Shown piece by piece: positions 19,778 through 31,698 of a DNA stretch of 64,000 bases. The translations under genes were made by a program, and so were the position numbers. Where the stretch lies: NCBI GenBank assembly GCA_022560025.1, contig JAFISE010000097.1, forward strand, positions 1 through 64,000, written 5' to 3'. The stretch comes from Stagonosporopsis chrysanthemi (Eukaryota; Ascomycota; Dothideomycetes; Pleosporales; Didymellaceae). Under the pieces are notes generated by a model. It saw nothing but the letters and a program-made list of their open reading frames with translations. It made no database searches and was not told where the DNA came from. The number at the start of each line of letters is the position of its first letter. Position 1 is the first letter of the stretch.

Positions 19778-22386
19778 TCAGAACCAACCTGGCGGAGGCT
19801 GACTTTTCGGGAGCCGCGATGCTAGAGGTGAAAAAATGTTTCCAGAGAGCCGCCACCCCAAATTTGGATGCAGTCTGACCTTAAGCTCCTTTGCTTTGGC
19901 TCGCGGTGTCCCGGTACTCGAAGATCTGGTCAGTTTGCCTCGCATGTCATCGGGTATTCCATGCAGCAATGTCAGAATTGCTGAATTTTTGAGAATCCCC
20001 ACTTGGTCTCTTTCGTGGGCAGATTTGAACACGGTCGCCGCGAGAAAGATGAGACTCATAAACAGGAGACCGAGAGGAAGGGTAAGCCATTCCCAACGTA
20101 CGGACACATAGTTCTCCATACTGTAGGCGGCTCCTTCGATCCATTCCTTGTCAACGGCGGATCGTATAACGTTTGTCACTGCTGTCGCCAGCCTGTCCAT
20201 ATGCATCGTGACATTATTTGTAGCAAGCCAAGGGTTCAAAGCGAGCCGTCGAGTGTACGCTGGACCACTTTTCCATGTCCAAAACCGAAGCTCAGGCACT
20301 GAAACCTTATCTTTGGCAGTGTAGAAAGAAGGGAAAATATCGTCAAAGCTCAGCATCATATTGTAGGCAGTGTCGTTTGAGACACCAAATGCCAACACTC
20401 CGTTCTCGCTGGGCGACTCAACGTTAATCTCAATGTTCTCCGAATATAAGATTGCTGTGCCATTAGTAGCTCCGGTTGTGACCTCCACAGTGACCCACGG
20501 GAAAGGCCCAGCGGTTTCGTTTGTACGTGTCGTTAATATCTCTTCGGTGTAGTTGCCCTCAAAGTACGACGATTGGATGGTTTTCACACACCAAGATAGG
20601 ACACATTCTAGGGCGACAGGCCTTTCTTTGCGATATACGGAAGCAGCCGAACCATCTGCGGCGGAGACGATCAGGACGTCTGTAATCGGATTGCGGATGT
20701 GTGGAAAATTAATAGATCCGTTCCCGTACAGTGGCGTCTTTTCATATACAGAGACCATTGGTATGGTCCGTACGATGAGAGATTCGCCCAAGCTGCCTGT
20801 TGTCGGATCAAGAAGGTAGCCGGAAACCATAATGGGAGCTTGGCCGGTTATATTGAGGAAGTAGCCGCACATGGTCCCGTTGGGATATGATCCGTCAACG
20901 TTGAAACCGCCGGTCAGATTAGAAGTCCAGTCTACGGTACCTTCAACACAAGTGTAAGGTGTTAGATAGCTAGAGATGTCTGCGCACTGGTTGCAGACAC
21001 CCAGCGTCTCGTAGACCGGCCAAGTGCAGTTATTTGTAGGACATGACTGCAAAGTGGTGTCAGTCTACATTCGAACTTTTTTATACACGTGCGAGATTTC
21101 AACACATCGCTCATAGCGTAGGGATGTGGACGGCATGGAATCAAAAGTGGTAGCAGAACGTAATGTGCACTTACAAGTGGTATGTCAGGTCTTGTGCCAT
21201 TACCAAAAGGTAAAGGTTGAGTTCCATTGCCGTAGAAGAACTTGTTAGCGACAAGCGCAATGTCCTGGTCTTCTTCAGAGTATGGCATACCCTCACTATA
21301 CACTTGACTGAAGTCCGGGCGATACTGCATGCTCCTTGGTATCCTGGAGGGTGTATCGAGGCGGGCCCATCTGTCTGGAAAGTCAACAACTTGTTGGAAG
21401 AAAGGGTCTAATGTCATCAAGCCTAAAGTAATAATCGCACCTAGTGCCGCGAGCGCTTTGCCTTTGGTCCGAATTAATAGTAGAAAGGAACCCCAAGGCC
21501 CTCGTGAGGCATTGTCGAAGATCTCGAAGTCCCACATCTGCTTCGAATGCTGCAAGAACCAGCTCCACTTCAGCTGTCCAAGAGCCTCTGATACAGGAAG
21601 GATGAGGGAGGCGCCAGCCATCTTTGACAGGATAGATATGTAAGCGTTCAATGTAAGACCAGTCCTCTTGTCCAGAGTCCAGTTTGACAATTTTTCATCC
21701 TGAAGTCGAATGAGCACACCGATGATGGCAGCCATGCAGCATGCGCTGAAGATCCAGCTGACAAGTTCGAGCAACCATCTTTTGACGATGTTGCCTGAGA
21801 TACTGTATTGAAACAACCGCTGCTCGATACGCTCAGCAAGATTTGGTGTATCTTCTTCGACTTTCTCATCAAGTGGCGGTGTAATCTCAAAGGAGGGTGG
21901 TTTCTCGCCGCCATTCATGATGCTTAGGCCAGGATGGTAGTAGTTGATAGGTGTCTTCTCGTTGACTTGAGGGATATGTGGCAATTGTGGAATCTGCAGA
22001 GTGGGCATCGTGCCCAACTGGATCCTTGGGCGCTGCGTGGGAAAGACCTTGAGTACTGGTCGAGCCTGCTCTGCAGGCTGCTCTGGTGCTGGCTCAGTGA
22101 TCGGCCAGACAGAGGACCGGACACTTGAAGTTTGTATTGTTGTCGTAGGACTATGCTGCAGAGAACTGTCGTCTCGTGCCGTCAGGCGGGCTGGGCTTGA
22201 TGGAGCCGGCCGGCCATGTGTGAGCACCTCTGGTGTCGTGGGTGTCGTAGGTGTCGTGCCATACGTCTTCGGGGCTGTTCGTTCATCGTGCGTCTCAAGA
22301 AAGATGGGGATGCCAGGGAAGGAGGGCCACTGCTTGCCGTTGCGAGTGGCCGAGGCCTGCCTCGATGTTGAGATGGGGTAAGGCAT
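19778..22386 (-). CDS. DUF3176 multi-pass membrane protein
   Basis: Function unknown; the family (PF11374) is fungus-specific and expanded in Pezizomycotina. Exons 22386-21175 and 21046-19778 join in phase 0 across a 128-base intron, giving 826 residues. The first ~190 residues are a Pro/Thr-rich cytoplasmic-type tail. Hydrophobic segments follow: LVSWIFSACCMAAIIGVLI, LSKMAGASLILPVSEALGQL and ALAALGAIITLGLMTLDPFF. The family motif WDFEIFDNASRGPWGS lies between them. A large loop with many NxT/S sites and cysteine pairs (CPTNNCTWPV, LGVCNQCAD) comes next, then a last membrane span (LTLPLGLLFMSLIFLAATVF). The C-terminal tail has HGIPDDMRGKL. The frame is intact. It lies tail-to-tail with the secreted peptide gene, whose stop is only 230 bases away, and is the source-like paralogue of the pseudogene at 15.9-17.2 kb. 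Confidence 0.88.
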
Positions 22387-23929
22387 CGTAGTGAATGTGG
22401 GTGCTGGTGTAACAGCTACAGATGTAGATACCAAAGAAACGCTGTCTCTAGAGACAGAAAATAGGGATAGTGCTAGGGCTGGAAGCGATGTGGTCCGACT
22501 CTACCATGTAGTACCTACAGCGTGGTATTATCATGCAAGCTCTGGTATAAGTCCCTACAGCCGGATCTATGCAATGCAGCTGCATGAAACTCCAAGACCA
22601 GCTCTCACTGGAGGTTTCCACACCAACTGTGCCTTCTCTTCGAAAAGTGGTGCATCGCCAACACCATCGACCATTCAACATACGACTTAAGCGCAACAGG
22701 TGCTCCCAGCCACCAGCAAGACCTGCTCGACCACGCCAAGAAAGGCGGCTTAGTGTTGGTTTCTGCAAGCTTGCGTGCGGCGCAGGTGTCGGCCGCTGTT
22801 GGCTTGGGTCACCGGTGAGGGTCAAGCCGTTCAGAGACGGGGTATAGCCGCTGCTGACCAGGTGGCCAGCCTAGTGCGTGATGTAGCCGCCGGAGGAAAG
22901 ACATTTTATGCGGGTGTTCGTATTATTAGCATCGGCCCCCATATGAGGCAAAGTGGGGAGGATGACATTACGGCACAGTATTTAAGCGCTTCCAGCCTCA
23001 TACTTTCGAGGCTCAGAATTAGGATGCGTAGGAAGACGCCCAAGCTCGCAGTGAGCCCAGAAGAACGACTGTCATGATCTTATCGACATGTTGTGATGAT
23101 GCGTTTGAGCAGTCAGATGATGCATGCCTTGATTTTGATGGTTGTGTTGTGCATATCAACCGGCCAGGCTCGAGCAGCGTTCACGCGCTTAAACGCGAAC
23201 TGCCGATCTTCGGCTTATTTTTAGACTCCAATCGCAAGCGCAAGCGCAATCGATAAGATCACGATTAAGATAGCACATCGCCAATCGATTGCAGCCGCCA
23301 TCTTTCCCTTCGACCATCATCGCCGGTTGCCTGCAATGCAACAACGCGGTCGCAGTTTGTTTGGCATGGTGATGAAGCCTCCTTATGCTGACAACAGGCG
23401 TTACAAACACATGCTCGCATTTGCGCAGACTCAACTCTATCGGCCCCCAATCCTCCGCCCTCACCGCCACGGACCGACCCTCGATCCATCCAGTTCGAAG
23501 CGCTATGGCTTACTATGAGCTCTCTGCGACCATTCTGCAGCCCTCATTGGGCTGACGGACAGCAACCGTGGCTCCAGGTGCAGGTCACATGCACATCATT
23601 TGCTCGTAGACTACTTGTGTCCGCCTTGCTGGTTGCAGAGTCGTTTCGATTTGTTTTGGGCTCTCTGCCGACATTGAGAATCCAGCTCTGCTAAAGTTCG
23701 TTATGTTTCATGCGTCACTTGCTTCTTGTGAAGGGAGGATTCTGGTGTGCATGACACGTTGCATTGTGCTGTAAATCTCGAGTATGACTAGTCAAGTAAT
23801 AATGTTTAGTCATCGTTGTATGAAGGACAGCTCCTTGTCGCGTGAAGTGGCTGGTCAGCCACGCGCGTTCATCATCTCCCATACTCGTTCGCGTATTCTG
23901 TTGCTTGCTCGCTTGCATGAAGCTGCACC
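22387..23929. other. Gene-poor interval
   Basis: No gene was recognised. The right part, next to 22,387, should be the promoter of the DUF3176 gene. A short GCAAGC repeat occurs near 23,230. Confidence 0.5.
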
Positions 23930-26900
23930 TCAATCAAGCTTGAGACCACATTCCAGCAGCTTCGCCCTGACCTCGGTGTTGATCGTGGCCCTGGCCTCCT
24001 CTACCACCCGTCCCAGTGCCTGTCTCCTCCTCGCCGCTCCCGCCGTGACGTCCGCGCGAAGCGGGCAGACATTTTTGAAGTCGTGAAGGACTCTCTCAAA
24101 GACTGTCTCGCACTTGTCCAGCAAATTCTCCTCCACGTCCTGCAAGTAAGCTTCAAGCGTGGTCTTCAGGTAGTTTTTGATCTCGTTGTACGGGCCGACC
24201 TTGGATGCGAGGAGCGAGGATCTGAAGCTGTGCGTTCGTGCAGCATGCCTGGTATGATGATGCTTGATTGTTGCAGCCCGATTGGCCAGATCGTATATGT
24301 TCTGCATATTTCTGACAAAGAGATTCGCGTCGTTGTTTGTCATAACAATATGTACCAGAGTTCTGTTGTTACGTTAGTAGTTCATCATCATTGCTTCGGT
24401 GCGTTGACTTATGGAATCTCACCGGAGAACGCTTTACAGAGCTGCCCTGTGGTAACTTCAACGTCCTTTCCGTGCCCGCGCACATTCTCGAAGAACTCAG
24501 CAAAAGCCGTGTGCTGGTTCGTGTCAAGACACGCTCGAAGGTCGTTGCCCATCTGATCAAGCACGTCCGAGACATTATGTGTCAGCTCTTCTTGCAAGGC
24601 TATAGAGCTTCTGTCACAAAGATGATCCAAAGCTGGACGTAGGTGGTCCTTGATGCTGTCTAACATCTCCTGATTCCAATCTCCTCGAGGACACTTGGCG
24701 GTTTTCCAATCACCTTCATGTCTCAAGAAAGATGAGAACCCACTCGAGTTATACTTGCACCAGCGAGCACAAAGCTTTTCAACCTTCCGAAGCCATTCGG
24801 GTTCGAACTGATCGATTTGTGTCAGCACAGTCTCGAGAACTTGGGTGCTCCAAAAGTCCTTCTTGGCCTGAGCGATGGACTTGGGAAGGTTCTGCACAAT
24901 GTTAGTATGTCAAACTTCGCCAGCTTACCGAAGACATACCTCACGAGCCGCCAAAATGATTTGTTGAGGTGATCACGCTTCATCATTGGCTTGAAGCCAG
25001 TGCACGATAGCATGATCGCATTTAGGACGCCAGGAACGAGGTTCAAACAATGGTGAACCAACGCGTCCACTCGACCACTTCTAGCAGGCAATTTCTGGAT
25101 AAAGCGTCTCAAATCGGGAATGCCAGTAACTGAAAGGGGTAACGCCGGCGGATCTCGCACCGGATGAGGCCGAAGATGCTGCAAATATTGCTCGCTGCTC
25201 ACGCAAAAGACTTGCAGTTGACTCGTATCTTTCGTTTCCCGTTGATAAAAGTTCTGAAGCTCACTGGTGATCTTCCGGTTGCGCGCGACGACTGCAATTT
25301 GTTTCTTCAAGAGCTCCGCATGTTTGATGTGCAGTTTGTACCGAGCTTCCTTGCATTTCAGTTGCGGAGTCAGGCCGCTGTCCGGGTTGTTGGGGAGTGT
25401 GGCAGTCTTCAGACTGGCTTGGACCTTAATCAGTTCGATTTTGGATAATTGAACGTGTGCCTCAATGGACTCTAGTCGGCCTTGCTCGTCAAGCAAGTAA
25501 GGAATACGTGCACTTTTCTTGACAGACACAGTCTGTGCTTCAAGTCAGTCTTCGATCGAGGGGTGGCGGCTTGGTGTCGAAGAGGATGTCATGAAATAAA
25601 TACAGAAGACCGCACTTACATCTGACTGGGTGATCACTACCGCCACATTCCCGTTTCTCTTCAGCTTTTGACAGATCTTGATATTCTTTTTGAAGCCTGG
25701 ATCGTCCCCAGCTCTCGTGTTTGTGTGCGCAACGATGACGAAGTCACATCTCTTCAAATATATTCTGGTCGCGCGGACTCGGTGTGCGTTGGTGTCAGTA
25801 AGCCCTACCTGTGTCAATAGAGAGTCCTTTCGTTCGGGGCGCATCAACCATACCAGGAAGGTCTGTGAGGACGATGTTCTTGGCAAGGATTGGATGAGCG
25901 AACGAGATCCTGATGTCCAGTCAGCAAAGTTGAAAAGTACGCTGTGCGGCGTTATCACCTTGCAAGCCTAACAAAAGGCCACACGTTGCACTTCAGGCTC
26001 TCGTATACGTCCAACTCGATCATGGGGCATTCTGCATTTTGAATGTAAGGCTCAATCATACTGGCAAGATCGCTTGCGGTGCTAGCTGTCATTGAACCTC
26101 TGCTGAGCTAAGTGTTGAGATAGTCTGTGGCTGCTTCTTCATCCGCAAACTCATCACGGTCGTTGAAAAGCGCCATAAGGGTTTTCAGAGCTGGACCCCC
26201 TCGATCAGCATCTTGATCCTCAACAGCATCATCGTCTTGGCAAACACAGCTATCCCAGTAATCCTTGATCGCCCACTTGACGATCGTGTAGCAGTTTTCG
26301 AGCGGGAACAGGTCGATCGTGAAAGCATACTTGGTGGTCTGGCCTATCGGGGCATGCATTAGCTCCATGGGTACGAGCGTACCAGCATCATTGTCGCTCT
26401 GGAACGTATGTCAGCATGAACTTGAAGCGCAAAGTTCCGGTATCAACTAACAGTAGGACACAAAGTTGAAAGACCCAACGTAGCGTTTATCATTGTTGAC
26501 TTCTCAATTCCCGAACTCCCCGAGATGCCAATTTGGATAGGCGGTGGATATGCTGGGAATTCGATTGTGACCAGCCTCTCATGCATGTACAATGATTCGG
26601 AGTCCTGTTCAGGCTCGTCTGCAACCTGCCGCGAGACTTTCTGAATAGTTGCTGAGGCAATGGCTTCTGCCTGAGCGAAGGCAGGCATGTACTGCACCAA
26701 CGGCGGTACTGCCTCTGAATCGGGATCATGTCCTTCTTCGTCATCTAAATCGCAATTTTGATTATCAGGAAACTGATCGAGTTGCTCGAAATACGCCGCC
26801 ACGTCAACAGGCGTGCCAGATGCTTGGACAAGTTAATGCAGTTCAGCGATTGCAATGGGCCTACTCACCCTTTCGCTTTGTCTTTGGAGTCGGTAGTTGC

Positions 26901-27082
26901 TGGCGTGAGGGCTGTGCAGCATATGGAGCGGTGCATTCTGCCTTTACCGCAGGCGTACGGAGCTCATCTTGCTGCAGCTGCTGCGAAAATTGGTTGTGTT
27001 GCGTAACAGATCGAGTTGTTTCAGGATGTGAGCTGTTGAAGGAGTGATCCATGCCTGAGTTCACATCATGAGATGCTGCCAT
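23930..27082 (-). pseudogene. SLIP-GC-like dynamin-type GTPase gene, probably inactivated
   Basis: Resembles fungal homologues of nuclear GTPase SLIP-GC. Exons deduced by phase: 27082-26869, 26822-26452, 26398-25959, 25909-25854, 25804-25620, 25532-24945, 24891-24423 and about 24361-23930. GTPase motifs: the P-loop region GISGSSGIEKSTMINATLG; DLPGLTDTNAHRVRAT, formed only when an intron at 25805-25853 is removed; and ITQSD. Helical bundles follow (HVQLSKIELIKVQ, FEPEWLRKVEKLCARW). Three defects are visible. A TAG at 26108-26110 interrupts an otherwise continuous exon, likely from CAG. The P-loop Gly before Lys is Glu (GIEKS instead of GIGKS), from a G-to-A change. The last splice (donor 24422, acceptor near 24362) is out of phase by one base. 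Other introns keep good signals, including a perfect TACTAAC branch at about 24,905, so inactivation seems recent. Confidence 0.7.
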
Positions 27083-27326
27083 AGCTGTCTTAGGAGGGCC
27101 AGTACCGACCAGACTATTAGGGCTGCTTCAGAGCTGCGCCCGACATACGTTGCAAGGGTGAAGCTGAAGCAACGTTGCTGGCACTTGAAAGTCGAGAGCC
27201 AAGGTTTGAAGGCAAGTGGAAGAGGTCGCTAGCAACGAGTGTAAGTCGAAGTATACGAGCTAATCAATGACGTGTAAGCCGCCGAATCATCACGGTGAGA
27301 GAGCAGTATTTGATAGCGCGCAAACC

Positions 27327-28058
27327 CTACTCCGCGATTTTATTTCTGGGTTTTGGGAAGCGCATAAAGGCAACATGCGTGTGTTGTGTATCGCAGCCCA
27401 ACGTCTTGATGCTCGCGACTGGAGCGTACTTCGTGAGGTCCTCAATAGTATCTTCGCCCTGCTCCTCATAGCCAAGCTTCTTGTAAAGTCGCGCGGCTGG
27501 ATTGTCGCTCGCGGTGTCTAGGTACACCAGCACTTGCTGTTCATCTGCAAGCAAAGACGCCCATTCAAGCAGCCGGCTCGCCAAACCCTTCCCACGATAA
27601 TGTGGGTGGGTTGCCAGGTTCTCCAACAGGAAGTGCTTTCGTCCTTGTAGCGTCTCGTCTCTCAGTCGCCGCAACCCCAGCGTGAAAGCCATGATGAGGC
27701 CCTTGTTGCTATTTTCTGGGAGATTACGCCTGTATACTTCGTCCTCGAACTGCTGGCGATCCTCACGCTCTTCTTCCGACTCCTCATTCAGCATACTGGC
27801 GTTCGCTTCTACAGGTAACGTCCATTGCGCTACAGCAGCCACTTTACCCAACTCCGCGTGGCGAGCCGCGATGAACGTCGAGCTCGCCTTCACCATCTGC
27901 TCAGTAACGCGGGGTATCATAGACGCGGCCAGCTCCACTGGCTCGATTTGGCCAAATTGCAAACGGGTAAAGGGCGAGACCCACGACATCGCAAACAATG
28001 ACGCAATTTCTTCGGCGTCTGTTGGTGATGCTTCAGAGATGCGAAATTTCGGCTCCAT
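27327..28058 (-). CDS. GNAT-family N-acetyltransferase
   Basis: Transfers an acetyl group from acetyl-CoA to an amine; substrate unknown. Single exon, 243 residues, start ATG at 28058 (MEPKFRISEASPTDAEEIASLF, the usual beta1-alpha1 opening). The acetyl-CoA loop is HYRGKGLASRLLEWA (R-x-x-G-x-A type), preceded by FLLENLATHPH and followed by VYLDTASDNPAARLYKKLGYEE, the motif B region. An acidic insertion (EESEEEREDRQQFEDE) replaces a loop before strand 4. The frame is intact and composition is like neighbouring genes. It is tandem with the damaged GTPase gene, whose 5' end lies 245 bases away. Confidence 0.9.
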   Translation of the reverse strand: MEPKFRISEASPTDAEEIASLFAMSWVSPFTRLQFGQIEPVELAASMIPRVTEQMVKASSTFIAARHAELGKVAAVAQWTLPVEANASMLNEESEEEREDRQQFEDEVYRRNLPENSNKGLIMAFTLGLRRLRDETLQGRKHFLLENLATHPHYRGKGLASRLLEWASLLADEQQVLVYLDTASDNPAARLYKKLGYEEQGEDTIEDLTKYAPVASIKTLGCDTQHTHVAFMRFPKPRNKIAE

Positions 28059-28218
28059 GTTCGATCGTGGGGTAATTGTGGTTTCTGGCGTGGTGTCACT
28101 GCAGTTCAGGTGGATGACCTGACTATGTGGGTCGCTAATCGTTAGCGCATGTCAGCATAATGGGCGAGCAGGGAAGCACGATCACTGAACTGCAGAGCCT
28201 CTATTTGTGAATGTTTTG

Positions 28219-28726
28219 TTACGTATCAAACCATTCGAGCTCATCGTTGCGTCCGAAAATGGCCCTGTAAACCCTGTCACCGTCCTCTCTGATGACCTCC
28301 TCGGTGTGTATGCTGTGCAGACTGTATTCGCGCTCGTCGGTGCTGCTGCCATCTGTACCATCTTTCGGCGATCCGAAGACGCGTATATGTATGTATCCAT
28401 CGTCAATGGCCGGGAGGCGAATCTTGCCAAAGAGGTGCAGCCCGTATGCCGAGATGGCGACACGGACAGACTCGAGGTCGAGGGCAGTGAACGAGGTCAG
28501 ATCCGGGTCGGAGATATGCTGGACGGCGCGAAAGTACTCTGGCTCGTGTCCTGAAAGTGCGTCAGAATGTGTGTTGTGGTGGGTATGGTAGGATCGTACT
28601 GTCGTGGTCGCGACGGAGCTTCACAAGCTCCTCTTTCAGTGTCTCCAGAATGGAATCGAAAGCATCGATGGACGCCTGATGTGGTGTATGCGCCTCGCTC
28701 AGCTGTACTGTATCTTCGGTAGCCAT
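28219..28726 (-). CDS. Small two-exon hypothetical protein, C-terminus weakly cystatin-like
   Basis: Exons 28726-28600 and 28550-28219 join in phase 1 across a 49-base intron (GTACGA...TTTCAG), giving 152 residues. The N-terminal exon is a helix (ASIDAFDSILETLKEELVKL). Exon 2 reads EPEYFRAVQHISDPD, then LDLESVRVAISAYGLHLFG, GYIHIRVFGSPKDG and a C-terminal GRNDELEWFDT. The IHIRVF...NDELEWF order recalls the YMHLKVF...DDELTGF region of stefin-type cystatins; that resemblance is by eye only and may be fortuitous. No QxVxG inhibitor loop was seen. The uninterrupted 110-codon second exon and good splice sites support a real gene. Confidence 0.6.
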
Positions 28727-29147
28727 AGCGTTGCTCTGAGTCGTTTGTTTGCACAAGTGTTCTCTTATGTCCTGCAAAGTGACAATAAGTATTACTGCCT
28801 ACCTTGGATTCAATGGCTCGGTCTATGTATACATCTGTCTACGGTGCGGGGATCATGCCATGATGCGCGCGGTCCAGGGGCTGTTTCGAGTCTGAGCTCG
28901 TGTCCAGCTTTGTGTTGATCGTCGGTGCACCTGTTGGCGCCTATTGTGCAACATCTGTGTCCATGATATCTGTAGTATCTGATGATTCTAGGTCCATGAT
29001 TGATTCTATGAGGTGTTTTGTCTGCGTGTAAGGCTTGACTACAAGCGCGTCCAAACAATGGTGGACAGCTTCAGTGCGGGCAAACCTCGGTGGCGGCATC
29101 CTGAGTGACGTCAGCCACGCGTCTGCAGTGCGTTGGCGAGGCAGCAT
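28727..29147. other. Flank left of the AT-rich block
   Basis: Normal base composition with no gene recognised. It ends at the inverted repeat that starts at 29,148. Confidence 0.5.
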
Positions 29148-29167
29148 GTCATCGGACCATGAGATTT
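29148..29167 (+). repeat. Left 20-base inverted repeat of AT-rich block
   Basis: Exact inverted match to 42635-42654. Contains GGACCATGAG; a second GGACCATGA follows about 20 bases further into the block. Confidence 0.85.
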
Positions 29168-29768
29168 CATGGGCGGACCATGAACTATGCTACATGCAGA
29201 GTAGCTAGGGTTAGTGCAGCAGTAGCGTGGCGCTAGTGCAGCACTAATCAAAAAATTCAACGCATTTGCAACGCGTTTACAACGCGTTATACTAAAACAA
29301 TATATTGTCTAGACAAATTTTGCCTACTACCTACCTACTATAGCTGCCTAACACTAGTCTACACAGCTAGATAGAAATATAAGCCTCTTAAAACCTGCTA
29401 TAAACATATTCTAAATATATTCTAGCCTAACTATAAAGATTATAGACAGCTCTGCTGCCTCTTCTTTAGCTACTTTAAGCTTACTTTTAATACTACTAGA
29501 AAGCTCTTCTTTTATATTAGAGAAGTGTTTTACTATACTTTAATTAGCCTAGAAATTCTTTATAAAGTATTAATATATTTACAGTATATTTATAACACGT
29601 TCTAACTTTTAATAAGCTAAGGTTAGCTGCTATAGTACTCTTTATACTTATATTACTACTTAGTACAGCTATGCCTATATAGCTAATTCTAACTATAGTA
29701 CTAGTTAAGTTAGCACTTCTACTAAGTAGTAGGTTCTCTTTAAGTCTTTTAGAAAATATATTTTAAAT

Positions 29769-30090
29769 ATATTTTAAATATATTAAAGTATAGTATAATA
29801 CTATTATAATTAACTACTATAATATTACTACCTAGCTTTTCTAGTAGTAGCAGGCTCTAGCCCTAGCCTAAGGCTCTTAGCTTTCTCTCTAGCCTGTTAT
29901 TTACCTACTTAATAGTTAGGTAAGTATAATATATTTTAAATATTTTATAGTATAGTATAATGCTATTATAATTAACTACTATAATATTGCTACCTAGCTC
30001 TTCTAGCAGTAGCAGGCTCTAGCTTTAGCCTAAAGCTCTTAGCTTCCTCTCTAGCCTATTATTTACTTACCTAATAGTTAGGTAAGTATA
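29769..30090. repeat. Two tandem ~161-base units, RIP-mutated
   Basis: Copy 1 (29769-29929) and copy 2 (29930-30090) match over their length (TAGTATAATRCTATTATAAT, ..., ATAGTTAGGTAAGTATA) with mainly transition differences. Copy 2 abuts the LTR copy at 30,093. Confidence 0.75.
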
Positions 30091-30092
30091 AT

Positions 30093-30336
30093 TGTTATTA
30101 AGCTTATAAGACTCTACTCTAGTAATTAAATTAATTAATTAGTACCTTTACTATAGATTAGATAAAATATTATTATACATAAAGAAAATATTTAGTAGTT
30201 ATATATTTGTAGCTAAGCTACACATATAAGTATTTAAGCAAGAAGCTTAGAGCTTCTTAGTAGTAAGCTAAACAAATAAGCACCTTATAAGTAAGCTATC
30301 TAATTAAGCTTAAGCTAATTAGCTAAGCTTATAATA
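30093..30336 (+). repeat. RIP-mutated copy of the 244-base LTR
   Basis: Aligns without gaps to 33477-33720. I count about 58 differences, all transitions, 57 of them C-to-T or G-to-A in this copy. No target duplication is visible here, so it may be the remaining LTR of a larger lost element. Confidence 0.9.
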
Positions 30337-31698
30337 CACTCTTTAGGTACTTATTATATATATAAGTACCTAAATAGCTTTATTATAACTATAAAAATAT
30401 TTAGTAAGCAAAGAAACTTCTTAGCTTTATATAAAAAAGCTATTATATAATAGTTTAATTATTATATAACAATCTAAGTTATTTAAACTAATATATATAT
30501 AAGCAGCTAGCTAGCTACTTATTTATATTTAATATAACTAAGAGTTATATATTTATATACTTTTAGGCCTCTCTATATATATAGGCAGGTAATAAGCAGC
30601 TTAATTACTTTATTCTAGAGAGCTTTTAATTATACCTTTATAAGCTTATTATATTATTACTATTTCTTCTATTCTATTAGAAGTAAAGTAAAGCTACTCT
30701 GTCTTATTATAGCTGTACAAAGTGTAGTATTATAGAGAAGTAAGAGTAAGCGTTACTTTACTAGGTCTAGCTAGTATATAATTAAGCTTTTTACTTAATT
30801 TTAACTTTTTCTAGTTTAGTTAACTACTATAGCTATAAGTATACCTTTCTTACTATTTTGTGCTTCTTATTAACTTCTTAGAAGCTCTACTAGCCTCTAA
30901 ACAGTCTTTTATCTCTTTCTAGCTCTATCTAAGTTGCTTATTTTTAGCTTAGTAAGTGTTAGTTTAGTTAGTTTAAGCATTTAAGCAGTGTCTAATTAAG
31001 CTTCTAAGTATCTCTTAGCCTTCTCTTTTAAACTTCTTAGCTAATTATAAATAAAAAAAGCAATCTAAAGCTGCTTATACTATATATACTATGCTTACTA
31101 CTACTGCCTATACTACTACCTATGCTACTACTGCCTATACTACTGCCTTTATTGCAGCTAGAGCTTATATACCTAGGTACTACTACTCTGTCTTGCCTCT
31201 AGCCTTTTAGAGTTAGGATAATTACGTGTGTGTGTTGTCTACTAGCTCTAGAAGCTCTTTAAGCCCCTAGGCGCCTCTTGCACTGCTCTTTTCCTTCTCT
31301 GCCTACTTTGCACCTGCTATAGCGCCTGCTATAGCGCCCTTACTTACTCTGCCTTTATTACTGCTACTCTACTATATACTAAAAGCCTTGTAAGTTATTT
31401 TATATAAGCTATATATTAACACGCTACTTACTAGTAGCAAGGTAGCTTTGTACTGCAATGCTATTAGTATTAGTCTTTAAGCTAAGCAGTATACTTACTA
31501 TATATAGAGTTACTTTTATACACTTTTATAAGTTATACTATACTGTTTAGAGCTTATAAACTTAGGACTAATTACTTATAGTTATAATATTCTTAAGCCT
31601 CTAGGTATAAAGCTTATAAACAAGCTGCTAGCTAATAGTAGTATAACTACTCTAGTACACACTTTTCTATATTGCTTTGTAAACGTATAGCTAACGAG

